Shown here piece after piece: positions 7,369 through 14,244 of a stretch of DNA of 20,963 nucleotides. Position 1 is the first letter of the stretch. Each line of letters begins with the position of its first letter. Made by a program: the position numbers and the translations under genes. Source of the stretch: Planctomycetaceae bacterium (GTDB taxonomy: Bacteria > Planctomycetota > Planctomycetia > Pirellulales > Lacipirellulaceae); contig PATG01000018.1 in assembly GCA_002713555.1 (NCBI GenBank), positions 180,106 to 201,068 of the forward strand. Direction: 5' to 3'. Below the pieces are notes generated by a model. The model was not told where the DNA came from and made no database searches. It saw nothing but the letters and a program-made list of their open reading frames with translations.

Positions 7369-8628
7369 ATGAACGGCGTACGCTGCTTGTTATCTGCCAG
7401 TTTGCTTACTGCATTTTTCAGCTGTTGTATCACGGCCCGTCTAGAGGCTCAATGCGATACTTGTGTGGCCCCTGTCTATCGATTGCAGTGCTGCACGGTC
7501 TATGAGGAGCGACAGGCCTGCGCTTATCGACTGGTTCCTGAAACCATCTGCGAAGAAAAGGTCATTACGAAGAAGATACCGGTATGGGAAACCCAAACGT
7601 ATGAACGTCGTTATAAGGTTTCGCGTCCTGTCCAAGAAACCAATATCCGTGAAGAGCGTTACACGGTACAGCGACCTGTGTATGAGACGCAAATTCGAGA
7701 TTGCAGCTATGATCGCGTTCGAAATGTTGTTGAAACGGTTGAGCGTGAAGAGCGCTACACGGTCCAACGTCCCGTCTGGGAAACGAGTGAAAAAGAAGAG
7801 TGTTACACAGTCATGCGTCCAGTGATTGAAACGGTTGAACAGGAGAGGCGCTATACTGTAATGCGACCCGTTGTACGATACCAAACTCGATATGTTGATC
7901 AAGGTTGCTATGTCAATCAAGCTGCAGCTGTGCAGTCTGCACCAACACGTCGAGGTTTGACTTGGATGGGGGCTTCACCGGTGATCAACCCGACAACGGG
8001 CCTGATGCAATATCAACGACCTGGTCTGGTTTGGGCCAACGTGCAAGCGCCTCCACAACAGGCGGTTCAAAAGTTTTGGCGTCCCAATTTGGTGGCCCAG
8101 CAAGTGCCTGTGACAACCTATTGCCAACAAGAGGTTGTTCAAAAAGTACCCGTCCAAGTTTGTCGTATGGTGCCCCAGCAAATGACCCGTAAAGTACCCG
8201 TACGTACATGCCGCATGATGCAAGAGGAACGTGTACGAAAAGTGCCGGTCACAACATGTCGCAAAGTTGTTGAACGCATTGAACGAAAAGTTCCAGTGCA
8301 AGTATGTCGAATGGTTCAGGAAGAGCGTGTCCGGCAAGTACCCGTCACTGTTTGTCGTTATGTGCAAGAAGAGCGGGTTGAGCCCGATCAAGTAAGAGTT
8401 TGTCGCATGGTTGAGAAGCAGGAAACCGTCACTGTCCAACGTACGGTGGTACGCAAGGTTCCTGTTCGATACACGTACCGTGTACCTCGTACAATCATGA
8501 TGCGTGTGCCTGTTGAGGAGCCTGGCTGTGCAATTTTCATTTCACCAGAGAATTCCAGGCAAGAAGAGCAAGTCGCAGAATCTCAGCAGCATGCTGAAGA
8601 GCCTGAATTTATTGCTACCAACGGCTAA
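7369..8628 (+). CDS. Secreted YTV-repeat protein, planctomycete cell-envelope type
   Basis: A 419-residue protein with a signal peptide (MNGVRCLLSASLLTAFFSCC..., cleavage likely near residues 24-28 before QCDTC). It has a Cys-rich head (Cys29, 32, 41, 42, 51, 61), then seven 16-residue units at 64-175 with the core RYTVQRPVWET. A Gly/Pro/Gln linker at 184-245 contains GLTWMGASPVINPTTGL. A second array of 16-residue units at about 246-355 has the core VPVxVCRMVQEERV, and the tail is polar. The YTV motif defines a domain known from planctomycete proteins that have been found in the cell wall fraction of Rhodopirellula. A structural role in the proteinaceous envelope, cross-linked by disulfides, is inferred. 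ATG 7369 is chosen over TTG 7348 because GAGG lies about 9 nt upstream and the signal peptide starts there. It is apparently monocistronic, with terminator-like hairpins right after it. Confidence 0.9.
   Translation: MNGVRCLLSASLLTAFFSCCITARLEAQCDTCVAPVYRLQCCTVYEERQACAYRLVPETICEEKVITKKIPVWETQTYERRYKVSRPVQETNIREERYTVQRPVYETQIRDCSYDRVRNVVETVEREERYTVQRPVWETSEKEECYTVMRPVIETVEQERRYTVMRPVVRYQTRYVDQGCYVNQAAAVQSAPTRRGLTWMGASPVINPTTGLMQYQRPGLVWANVQAPPQQAVQKFWRPNLVAQQVPVTTYCQQEVVQKVPVQVCRMVPQQMTRKVPVRTCRMMQEERVRKVPVTTCRKVVERIERKVPVQVCRMVQEERVRQVPVTVCRYVQEERVEPDQVRVCRMVEKQETVTVQRTVVRKVPVRYTYRVPRTIMMRVPVEEPGCAIFISPENSRQEEQVAESQQHAEEPEFIATNG
7558..7893 (+). repeat. Seven tandem 48-bp (16-residue) YTV units
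   Basis: Residues 64-175 of the YTV protein divide exactly into seven 16-residue units, for example ERYTVQRPVWETSEKE, ECYTVMRPVIETVEQE and RRYTVMRPVVRYQTRY. Unit 4 (CSYDRVRNVVETVERE) is degenerate. The units are in frame and contiguous, so gain or loss of a unit would keep the reading frame. Confidence 0.9.
8146..8433 (+). repeat. Six tandem 48-bp (16-residue) Cys-containing units
   Basis: Residues 260-355 of the YTV protein form six contiguous 16-residue units such as VPVQVCRMVPQQMTRK, VPVRTCRMMQEERVRK and VPVTTCRKVVERIERK. Each has a single Cys at the same register: Cys265, 281, 297, 313, 329 and 345, exactly 16 apart. A shortened 14-residue unit with Cys252 precedes them. The last unit has DQV in place of VPV. 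Confidence 0.9.
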
Positions 8629-8638
8629 AAAGCCGTTG
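8619..8638 (+). terminator. Hairpin overlapping the YTV stop codon
   Basis: CAACGGCT-AAAA-AGCCGTTG is a perfect 8-bp stem with a 4-nt loop. The TAA stop at 8626-8628 falls at the top of the stem and in the loop. No T-run follows directly (AGTTCTCTTT), so it may act as a 3'-end stabiliser or weak terminator ahead of the stronger hairpin at 8692. Confidence 0.55.
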
Positions 8639-8691
8639 AGTTCTCTTTGGCAGGTAGCACTACGTTGACAATTGCAGGTTCTTGTCAGAAA

Positions 8692-8716
8692 CTGGTGCTT
8701 TGTCACCAGCGTTTTT
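8692..8716 (+). terminator. Rho-independent terminator after the YTV gene
   Basis: The stem CTGGTG (8692-8697) pairs with CACCAG (8704-8709) around the loop CTTTGT and is followed by CG and five T residues (8712-8716). It lies 64 bp beyond the YTV stop codon and fits the end of that transcript. Confidence 0.6.
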
Positions 8717-8747
8717 GGGATTGCCATTTCACGTATTTTGTTGTGGA

Positions 8748-8782
8748 CCATCAGGGGTGAAAACCCATCAGGGTGAAATCCC
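8748..8782. repeat. Two imperfect 17-bp tandem repeats with GAAA-loop hairpins
   Basis: CCATCAGGGGTGAAAAC is followed directly by CCATCAGGGTGAAATCC. The first unit can form GGGT-GAAA-ACCC, with a GNRA-type tetraloop, and the second GGG-TGAAAT-CCC. A third partial CCATCG follows near 8790. The repeats lie 109 bp upstream of the BRCT-MerR-TPR start codon, possibly in its leader or promoter. Confidence 0.6.
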
Positions 8783-8890
8783 GTTGTAAACCATCGTTCC
8801 AAGTTGCCAGTGAACGAGAACTGATTCTAGATATTTTTCGATACCTCCCAGACCACACTCCCTGGTTGATACTCCCCAAATAAACCTAAC

Positions 8891-10216
8891 ATGGCTGCAC
8901 CATCTCCCTTCTCGTTTCCCACCAAGGATGAGCCATCCGCTGACAAGCAAGGTTTGCACGGCGAAAAGATTCGATTTGTCGGAAAAATGACGAGTATGTC
9001 CCGACGTGAAGTTGTCGATCTGGTTACCAGGCACGGTGCGGAAGTAACCGATGACGATGGGTCCTCTGCAACACTTCTTGTCATTGGCGATAGCCATCCT
9101 GATTTGGCAAGTGCTTTGCAAAGTGATACGACGCGCTCTACTCAAAGTCTTGGAAATGTGGATGCACTGGATAATGTGGATGTGCGGGGCACCACTGTAC
9201 TTCACGAGTCGGAACTTTGGCAGCGGATGGGTCTGGTTGGTGGAGAGTGTGATCAGAGTGTGGGCGTTCAAAAACTTTACACACCTGCTATGCTTGCCGA
9301 GCTTTTGGATGTCCCGGTCACAGCCGTTCGTCGTTGGCATCGCCAAGGAACACTTGTAGCATGCCATAGTGTGCGCCGCTTGCCCTATTTTGATTTTTCA
9401 GAAGTCGCTGTGGCAAGGCATTTGGCTTCTTTGTACACAGCCGGCTGTTCCCTGCGAGTGATCGATCGCAAATTGGCAGAACTCAAGCGATCCTTACCCG
9501 AAATAGATCGTCCACTATGCGATCCGTCGATTGTCGTTTCTGGACGGCAACTTTACTTGAGGCGAGGAGATGAACTTGCTGAACCAGGAGGTCAGCTACT
9601 GATTGACTTCGACAAGCCTGATGAGGAGCAGTCAGCAGTAGCGTTGACCACTTCGCAAATGGTTTACCCAATCAGTATCGAAGAATTGACTCACGCCGAA
9701 CCTCAGGATAGCGCCGATAGTTTTTCAACATTGGAAGAGCTGCAACTAGTAGCTCTTGAATGGGAAGATCAAGGCGAATTGGCACGTGCGGCTGATACTT
9801 ACCGAACAATGTTGGTTGCGGGTGGACCAACTGCAGAATTGCACTTTGCACTTGCGGATTTGCTATACCGATTAGAGGATCTACCAGCTGCTCGCGAGCG
9901 TTATTACGCCGCCATTGAGTTGGATGAGGAGTACGTCGAAGCACGTGCGAATCTTGGATGCGTATTGGCAGAAAATGGTGAAGTAGAGCTTGCGGTTGCA
10001 GCTTTTCAGGGTGCATTGGCGTACCATGTGGATTATGCTGATGTACATTACCATCTGGCAGGTGCTCTCGATCGTCTCGACAAGCAGAATGAAGCGGAAC
10101 TTCATTGGCAAACTTTTTTAGCTTTGGCACCCGAAAGCCCTTGGGCAGAAATCGCTCGAACACGTTTGGGTCTATCAGAAAATGGCTCAGGGGTCCCATC
10201 TAACCCAATATCTTAA
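8891..10216 (+). CDS. BRCT - MerR helix-turn-helix - TPR fusion protein
   Basis: A 441-residue soluble protein with three recognisable regions. Residues 24-115 look like a BRCT domain: KIRFVGKMTSMSRREVVDLV, HGAEVTDD, TLLVIGDSH, then TTVLHESELWQRMGL. Residues 128-200 look like a MerR-type winged helix: LYTPAMLAELLDVPVTAVRR, WHRQGTLVACHSVRRLPYFD, then a helical RVIDRKLAELKRSL. Residues about 283-430 are TPR-like helices, including AADTYRTMLVAGGPTAELHF, AARERYYAAIELDEEYVEAR and AVAAFQGALAYHVDYADVHY. The MerR part suggests DNA binding, while BRCT and TPR parts usually bind other proteins. No classical MerR effector-binding domain is present; the TPR part takes that place. ATG 8891 is the only sensible start; no Shine-Dalgarno is clear. 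A regulator or scaffold role is inferred. I believe similar fusions occur in other planctomycetes but cannot check. Confidence 0.82.
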   Translation: MAAPSPFSFPTKDEPSADKQGLHGEKIRFVGKMTSMSRREVVDLVTRHGAEVTDDDGSSATLLVIGDSHPDLASALQSDTTRSTQSLGNVDALDNVDVRGTTVLHESELWQRMGLVGGECDQSVGVQKLYTPAMLAELLDVPVTAVRRWHRQGTLVACHSVRRLPYFDFSEVAVARHLASLYTAGCSLRVIDRKLAELKRSLPEIDRPLCDPSIVVSGRQLYLRRGDELAEPGGQLLIDFDKPDEEQSAVALTTSQMVYPISIEELTHAEPQDSADSFSTLEELQLVALEWEDQGELARAADTYRTMLVAGGPTAELHFALADLLYRLEDLPAARERYYAAIELDEEYVEARANLGCVLAENGEVELAVAAFQGALAYHVDYADVHYHLAGALDRLDKQNEAELHWQTFLALAPESPWAEIARTRLGLSENGSGVPSNPIS

Positions 10217-10331
10217 CAAACGGCTGCAGTACCAGTTTCTAAGTTTCATAAATTGAATCGAGAAGTCATTGTTTTAGTGCTTCGACCGGTACTTCCAATG
10301 GCATCAAACCTTCGGACGTTCTGATAACCCT

Positions 10332-11723
10332 ATGCCCGACATTTTATTCCACTACGAGCGGGTCAACCCTACCAGTTGGGCTTATCTTTCTGCATTGCTT
10401 ACACTTGCGATTTTTTTCAAATTCAATCGCGTTTGGAGTGTACGCAATTTTGATCTGTTTCTACTAATCCTCTTAGCACCAGGGTTGCTATTAGTGCAAT
10501 GGGCGTGGGAGAACGCAGGCGTCAAATCAAATGCGTTGCATATCGAGTACCTGGGATTCCTTTGGTTGTTTGCTGCAGGTGGTTTGCTCCTTGTCCGTTT
10601 GCTGATAGATCCTGCAATGGTGCGAAGACCTCTTTTGGAACCAAATCTCAATACGCCAGGATTATTGTTTCTGGGTGGATCGCTACTTTTTTTTCTGATG
10701 GCCAATGTCGTCACTGGCAAGCCAAGTGCAGGCGATTTGTCGCCTGCGCGTCGAGCCGAACAAGTACGTGCTGATGAACAAGGTGTCACTACGGGTCGGC
10801 CCTACGATAGCTTTGCAACAGATGGCCCTGGTTTTTGGTTGATCTATAGTCAACCACGAATTCTCACGCAACAGGTCATAGCAGCCAGGACATTGCCAGG
10901 AGAAGAAACCTCGAACAATGCAGAAGAACAAGAACTCAAAGTCCGTCAGGCAACTGCCCGTGTCATGGCAATGCTATCGCATATGATGATAGTGTTGGGC
11001 ATGATCGTGATTGGCCATCGTCACTACGATAATATTTCTGCAGGAATCGCTTCGGCTGGCTTGTATCTTTTAATGCCCTACACAGCACTCTGGACAGGAA
11101 GTGTCCAGCATGCCTTACCCGCTTCACTGCTCGTTTGGTCGGTTGTTTTTTACCGCCGTCCACTACTGGCTGGAATGATGATTGGGCTGGCATCGGGAAC
11201 AATATACTATCCAGCTTTTTTACTCCCCTTGTGGTGTAGTTTTTATTGGCAACGGGGAGTAAAACGATTTCTGACGGGTGTTGTGCTCATGATCGTTGTT
11301 CTGGTCCTGACTATGGCTTTTACTGCGACCAGTTGGGAAGAATTTCTGGCACATCTTCAGCAAATGTTCGGAATACGCTTGCCGCCCACAAGCGACCTGG
11401 GAGGCATTTGGCATACTTGGAGCCCTTTTTACCGCTACTCCATCCTGGTCGCTTTTGTCGCACTTTCAATAAGTTTTTTCGTTTGGCCAACGCAAAAAAA
11501 TCTTGCCTCGCTCATTGCATGTACCGCAGCCATTATGCTTTCAGTCCAATTCTGGCATGCTTACGAGGGAGGAATCTACATTGCCTGGTACTTGCCACTG
11601 CTACTCTTAACGATTTTTAGACCGAACCTGGAAGATCGACAGGCACTGACCAAACTTAGCGAAGGCTGGTGGAAAGTACGACAACGGAAGAAGCAGATTC
11701 CTGTGGAGTCTACCGGCGGGTAG
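10332..11723 (+). CDS. Polytopic membrane protein, possibly a GT-C-type glycosyltransferase
   Basis: A 463-residue protein with about ten membrane helices. Four N-terminal ones are near 16-32, 41-58, 73-92 and 110-127. A polar, probably extracytoplasmic segment of about 80 residues (128-208) contains YDSFATDGPGFWLIYSQPR. At least six further helices lie between 211 and 430. The tail is basic (WWKVRQRKKQIP). The helix layout and the segment LYLLMPYTALWTGSVQHALP followed by RPLLAGMMIGLASG recall GT-C transferases (GT39/GT87-like), which move sugars from polyprenyl-phosphate carriers. The usual acidic motif in the first loop is not obvious, so the function is left open. ATG 10332 starts 115 bp after the BRCT-MerR-TPR gene on the same strand; co-transcription is possible. 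Convergent with the CoA-binding gene. Confidence 0.7.
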   Translation: MPDILFHYERVNPTSWAYLSALLTLAIFFKFNRVWSVRNFDLFLLILLAPGLLLVQWAWENAGVKSNALHIEYLGFLWLFAAGGLLLVRLLIDPAMVRRPLLEPNLNTPGLLFLGGSLLFFLMANVVTGKPSAGDLSPARRAEQVRADEQGVTTGRPYDSFATDGPGFWLIYSQPRILTQQVIAARTLPGEETSNNAEEQELKVRQATARVMAMLSHMMIVLGMIVIGHRHYDNISAGIASAGLYLLMPYTALWTGSVQHALPASLLVWSVVFYRRPLLAGMMIGLASGTIYYPAFLLPLWCSFYWQRGVKRFLTGVVLMIVVLVLTMAFTATSWEEFLAHLQQMFGIRLPPTSDLGGIWHTWSPFYRYSILVAFVALSISFFVWPTQKNLASLIACTAAIMLSVQFWHAYEGGIYIAWYLPLLLLTIFRPNLEDRQALTKLSEGWWKVRQRKKQIPVESTGG

Positions 11724-11765
11724 CCAATTCATCTTACTGCAGTCGTTGCAAACAATATATCCGGG

Positions 11766-12167
11766 CTAGTATCGAGAACCCACGTCCACAATGCTGCAAG
11801 CAAGGATGGGTTCCATACCCAACTCGCGGGCCTTGGCAACCAATTCTTCGCTTTCACTGCCTGGATTCAACCAGAGTTCATCGCACCCCTTGGCTGCAAT
11901 TTGATCGATGAGTTTAAGTCCCAGTTCTGGTGGTACATACAAACTAACGCGATTGAATTTTGAAACGGGTGCGTCAAGAATACTTTTGAATGCAGGAAAT
12001 CCCTCGATTTGGTCCTCGTGGGGATTAATAGGGAAAACATGATATCCCTGGGCCGCATGGGCCCGGACAGACTTATTGCCAAATTTATTGCGATTCGCGC
12101 TGGCACCCAGGATGGCAACCGTCGGTTGTGCCCCATCGTTTGCAGGCTCATTGTTGGATGACAACAT
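11766..12167 (-). CDS. CoA-binding domain protein (YccU-like)
   Basis: A 133-residue, single-domain protein with a Rossmann-like CoA-binding fold (CoA_binding_2 type). Seen: TVAILGASANRNKFGNKSV (16-34) with the GAS nucleotide-binding turn, GYHVFPINPHEDQIEGFPAF (41-60), VSLYVPPELGLKLIDQ (74-89) and ELWLNPGSESEELVAKARE (97-115). This order is the same as in the YccU family and in the first domain of succinyl-CoA synthetase alpha chains. No catalytic partner domain is attached, and the physiological role of the stand-alone form is unknown. ATG 12167 begins 22 bp after the stop of the upstream HEAT gene, so the two are likely one transcript. The C-terminus is IVDVGSRY. Confidence 0.9.
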   Translation of the reverse strand: MLSSNNEPANDGAQPTVAILGASANRNKFGNKSVRAHAAQGYHVFPINPHEDQIEGFPAFKSILDAPVSKFNRVSLYVPPELGLKLIDQIAAKGCDELWLNPGSESEELVAKARELGMEPILACSIVDVGSRY

Positions 12168-12189
12168 AGCTCAATCCTTGCACAAAAGT

Positions 12190-13440
12190 CTATTGATCAC
12201 GACGTGTGTCTACGAAATCTTGCATTTGCTCGCTAACATACCATCGTCGCCACACTTTTTCATCAAACTCAAAGTCTACCGAGCCACCTGAGAGTTCTAC
12301 CAAAGCATGTCGAACCGCCATATTTTTATGGGGGATGATTAGGACTTTGGAACCTCCCCCCAAGGAAAGACCGCCACCACCACCGCCTCTGCTGTTGGAA
12401 GAAAAGCCTACATTGGTTTCGCCTGGTGGGGCTTCCAAATTCTTGTATTTGTGTTTTGTCACCAACGCATCAATCAGTGGGCTGATGGCAGCAGGATTTC
12501 CCAAAGCCTGGAGTGCCTCTGCAGCACGATTTACGATCTCGTTATTATTTCGTCGCTCATCCAAGGCGTTCACATAAGGTGTCAGGCTGATAGGCTTACC
12601 TCGGTCCAACAAATAGTCTAAGCATTGCTGACGAACTTCGGGAAGTGGATCATCGAGCGAAAAATCTATCAGGGTTGTGATGGCCAGCGGATGCTCAAGT
12701 TGTGCTAAGGTCTCTGTTAGAAGATATCGCACGGATTGATCTTCTTCACGACTAAGCACTTTGACGATTGCCATCGTTGCATAGGGGTCGCGAATGGCTG
12801 AAAGATTACCTATCGCTTCATCAGTTCTGCGAGGATTGTTTAGCCAGCCGCACCAGGTACGTATTCGATCAAGCCATTCCGCCTCAACAGCTTTGCGATG
12901 TTCTTGAATTTTGTGCAATTCAATATATTGTGCCGTATGATGAGTGCCCTTATAAAAAATAAGACCGCGCTGCTTCATGATTTCTTCGCGTGTGAGCCAA
13001 CGACCTTGATGTTGCTGCAAGCCAAGGCTTAGATTTGCTTCTTCGTCTTCTGGATCGAGCTCGAGGATGCGTTGGAGATGGTGATTCGCAAACTTGCTCA
13101 GTTTATTCTTCTTGCACCACTGGGCCAATTGGCGATGAGAATCCACCGTATCCGGGTAGGAACGACTCCGTCTGGTATACTCCAAATCGATATCATCTTG
13201 TTTTTCGACACGCTCTACCTGCCGACGGGATAGTGTGATGGTAGCCCCAGCATGGCTATTGATGATGTATTCCTTTGCAGGACCACGCTCGATTAGCTCG
13301 CCATCGATTGCGCCACCACCCTGAAGGCGAAAAATATCCGCGAAAGTGGGCGAGCAGAAGCCGATTGCCAACGTAGCGAGTACGATTGAAAAACACAGAT
13401 TCTGGTATCGGAACTTTAGACTGTGGGAGCAGGGTAGCAT
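12190..13440 (-). CDS. Secreted HEAT-repeat protein
   Basis: A 416-residue protein with a signal peptide at 1-34 (hydrophobic core CFSIVLATLAIGFCS, probable cleavage after TFA). Residues 35-90 form a small beta-rich segment (DIFRLQGGGAIDGELIERG) that planctomycetes often place at the N-terminus of such proteins. A helical TPR-like part follows (QLAQWCKKNKLSKFANHHLQ), then GRWLTREEIMKQRG, and HEAT units such as YATMAIVKVLSREEDQSVRY, AITTLIDFSLDDPLPEVRQQ and AAEALQALGNPAAISPLIDA. Near the C-terminus lies a low-complexity insert RGGGGGGLSLGGGSK, then VEFDEKVWRRW-like sequence (seen as DFEFDEKVWRRWY). Probably a periplasmic or envelope scaffold; partner unknown. ATG 13440 fits the signal peptide. 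Divergent from moaB across 97 bp; upstream of the CoA-binding gene. Confidence 0.82.
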   Translation of the reverse strand: MLPCSHSLKFRYQNLCFSIVLATLAIGFCSPTFADIFRLQGGGAIDGELIERGPAKEYIINSHAGATITLSRRQVERVEKQDDIDLEYTRRSRSYPDTVDSHRQLAQWCKKNKLSKFANHHLQRILELDPEDEEANLSLGLQQHQGRWLTREEIMKQRGLIFYKGTHHTAQYIELHKIQEHRKAVEAEWLDRIRTWCGWLNNPRRTDEAIGNLSAIRDPYATMAIVKVLSREEDQSVRYLLTETLAQLEHPLAITTLIDFSLDDPLPEVRQQCLDYLLDRGKPISLTPYVNALDERRNNNEIVNRAAEALQALGNPAAISPLIDALVTKHKYKNLEAPPGETNVGFSSNSRGGGGGGLSLGGGSKVLIIPHKNMAVRHALVELSGGSVDFEFDEKVWRRWYVSEQMQDFVDTRRDQ

Positions 13441-13537
13441 AGGATTGCCACAGGTAGGAAAATGGGGGCTTGGTCGATTCGGTCGGAGTCCCTATGTTCA
13501 ATTATAGACGTAATAAAACTACTCAGAGGCCCAAAAA

Positions 13538-14062
13538 ATGACAAAGTCCTACGAAAGTCCGACAGCAGCCCAGCATCGCCAGCAAGCTCTCCAAAAAATA
13601 GGCTGTGCAGTAGTCACAGTGAGCGATACTCGTACGTTGGACACGGACATAAGTGGTCAGACTATCGTCGAGCTCTTGGAGACGGCTGGTCATGCGGTCA
13701 TCGAGCACGTGTTGATACCTGACGAGCCCATGGAGATCAGCACTTGGGTACTTCGTTTGGCAAACACAGAAAATGTCCAAGCGATATTGCTGACAGGTGG
13801 AACGGGTATAGCGGACCGAGATCAAACACCTGAGACACTCGGCAAATTATTCACCAAAGAACTGCCAGGCTATGGTGAACTCCTTCGCATGCTCAGCTAT
13901 CAGGAAATTGGCCCTGCTGCGATGCTCAGTCGCGCCGCGGGGGGAGTCGTCGACGAAACGGTCGTGTTGACGATGCCTGGTTCTACAAGCGCGGTGCGTC
14001 TTGCTATGGATAAGCTCATTTTGCCGGAACTGGGGCATTTGGTTGCGCACTCTGGGCGTTAG
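13538..14062 (+). CDS. moaB: MoaB/Mog-family molybdenum cofactor biosynthesis protein
   Basis: A 174-residue cytoplasmic protein of the MoCF-binding fold. Seen: CAVVTVSDTRTLDTDISGQT (23-42), the nucleotide-loop LLTGGTGIADRDQTPET (84-100), LPGYGELLRMLSYQEIG (109-125) and LSRAAGGVV (130-138), then VLTMPGSTSAVRLAM. The family binds molybdopterin and, as Mog, adenylylates it before molybdate insertion; MoaB forms in other bacteria have a less certain role. Length and the SDTR/TGGTG motifs fit MoaB better than the longer MoeA. ATG 13538 has CAGAGG about 7-12 nt upstream. No other molybdenum-cofactor gene lies in the window, so it seems to be a stand-alone gene. Confidence 0.9.
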   Translation: MTKSYESPTAAQHRQQALQKIGCAVVTVSDTRTLDTDISGQTIVELLETAGHAVIEHVLIPDEPMEISTWVLRLANTENVQAILLTGGTGIADRDQTPETLGKLFTKELPGYGELLRMLSYQEIGPAAMLSRAAGGVVDETVVLTMPGSTSAVRLAMDKLILPELGHLVAHSGR

Positions 14063-14104
14063 CTCGGGTTTCCCACTACAGCAGCTTGCCAAGCTTTCTT
14101 TTCT

Positions 14105-14118
14105 AAGTGCTAGCACTT
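14105..14118. promoter_or_regulatory. Perfect 14-bp palindrome AAGTGCTAGCACTT
   Basis: AAGTGCTAGCACTT equals its own reverse complement. It lies 43 bp after moaB and 127 bp upstream of the EEP gene start, so it could be a dimeric-regulator operator or the stem of a moaB 3' hairpin. The half-site resembles part of the CIRCE element (TTAGCACTC...GAGTGCTAA), but order and spacing do not match. Confidence 0.35.
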
Positions 14119-14232
14119 GCAACTCCTCTAGTGAGTTTGCGCAAATTTGCCTAATCTTCCTTTCTTCAGAAATGGATAGATTGTCTTGCAGTGATGTAAG
14201 TCAAGGATTCGACCTTTAAATAGCACGCACCC

Positions 14233-14239
14233 AAGGAGG
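14233..14239 (+). promoter_or_regulatory. Strong ribosome binding site AAGGAGG for the EEP gene
   Basis: AAGGAGG ends 5 nt before GTG 14245 and 17 nt before ATG 14257. The spacing decides for the GTG start. An out-of-frame ATG at 14243 overlaps the GTG and leads to a stop after seven codons. This is the best Shine-Dalgarno match noticed in the window. Confidence 0.7.
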
Positions 14240-14244
14240 GGGAT

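Noticed and set aside
7558..8433. Regular 48-bp repeats that could suggest a CRISPR array
   Set aside because: The repeats are contiguous without spacers, in frame, and encode the YTV protein units.
8674..8702. Possible sigma-70 promoter TTGACA after the YTV gene
   Set aside because: The hexamer at 17-bp spacing is GAAACT, a poor -10, and the region overlaps the terminator hairpin.
14105..14118. CIRCE heat-shock operator
   Set aside because: CIRCE needs TTAGCACTC, nine bases, then GAGTGCTAA; here the halves are in the opposite order with no spacer.
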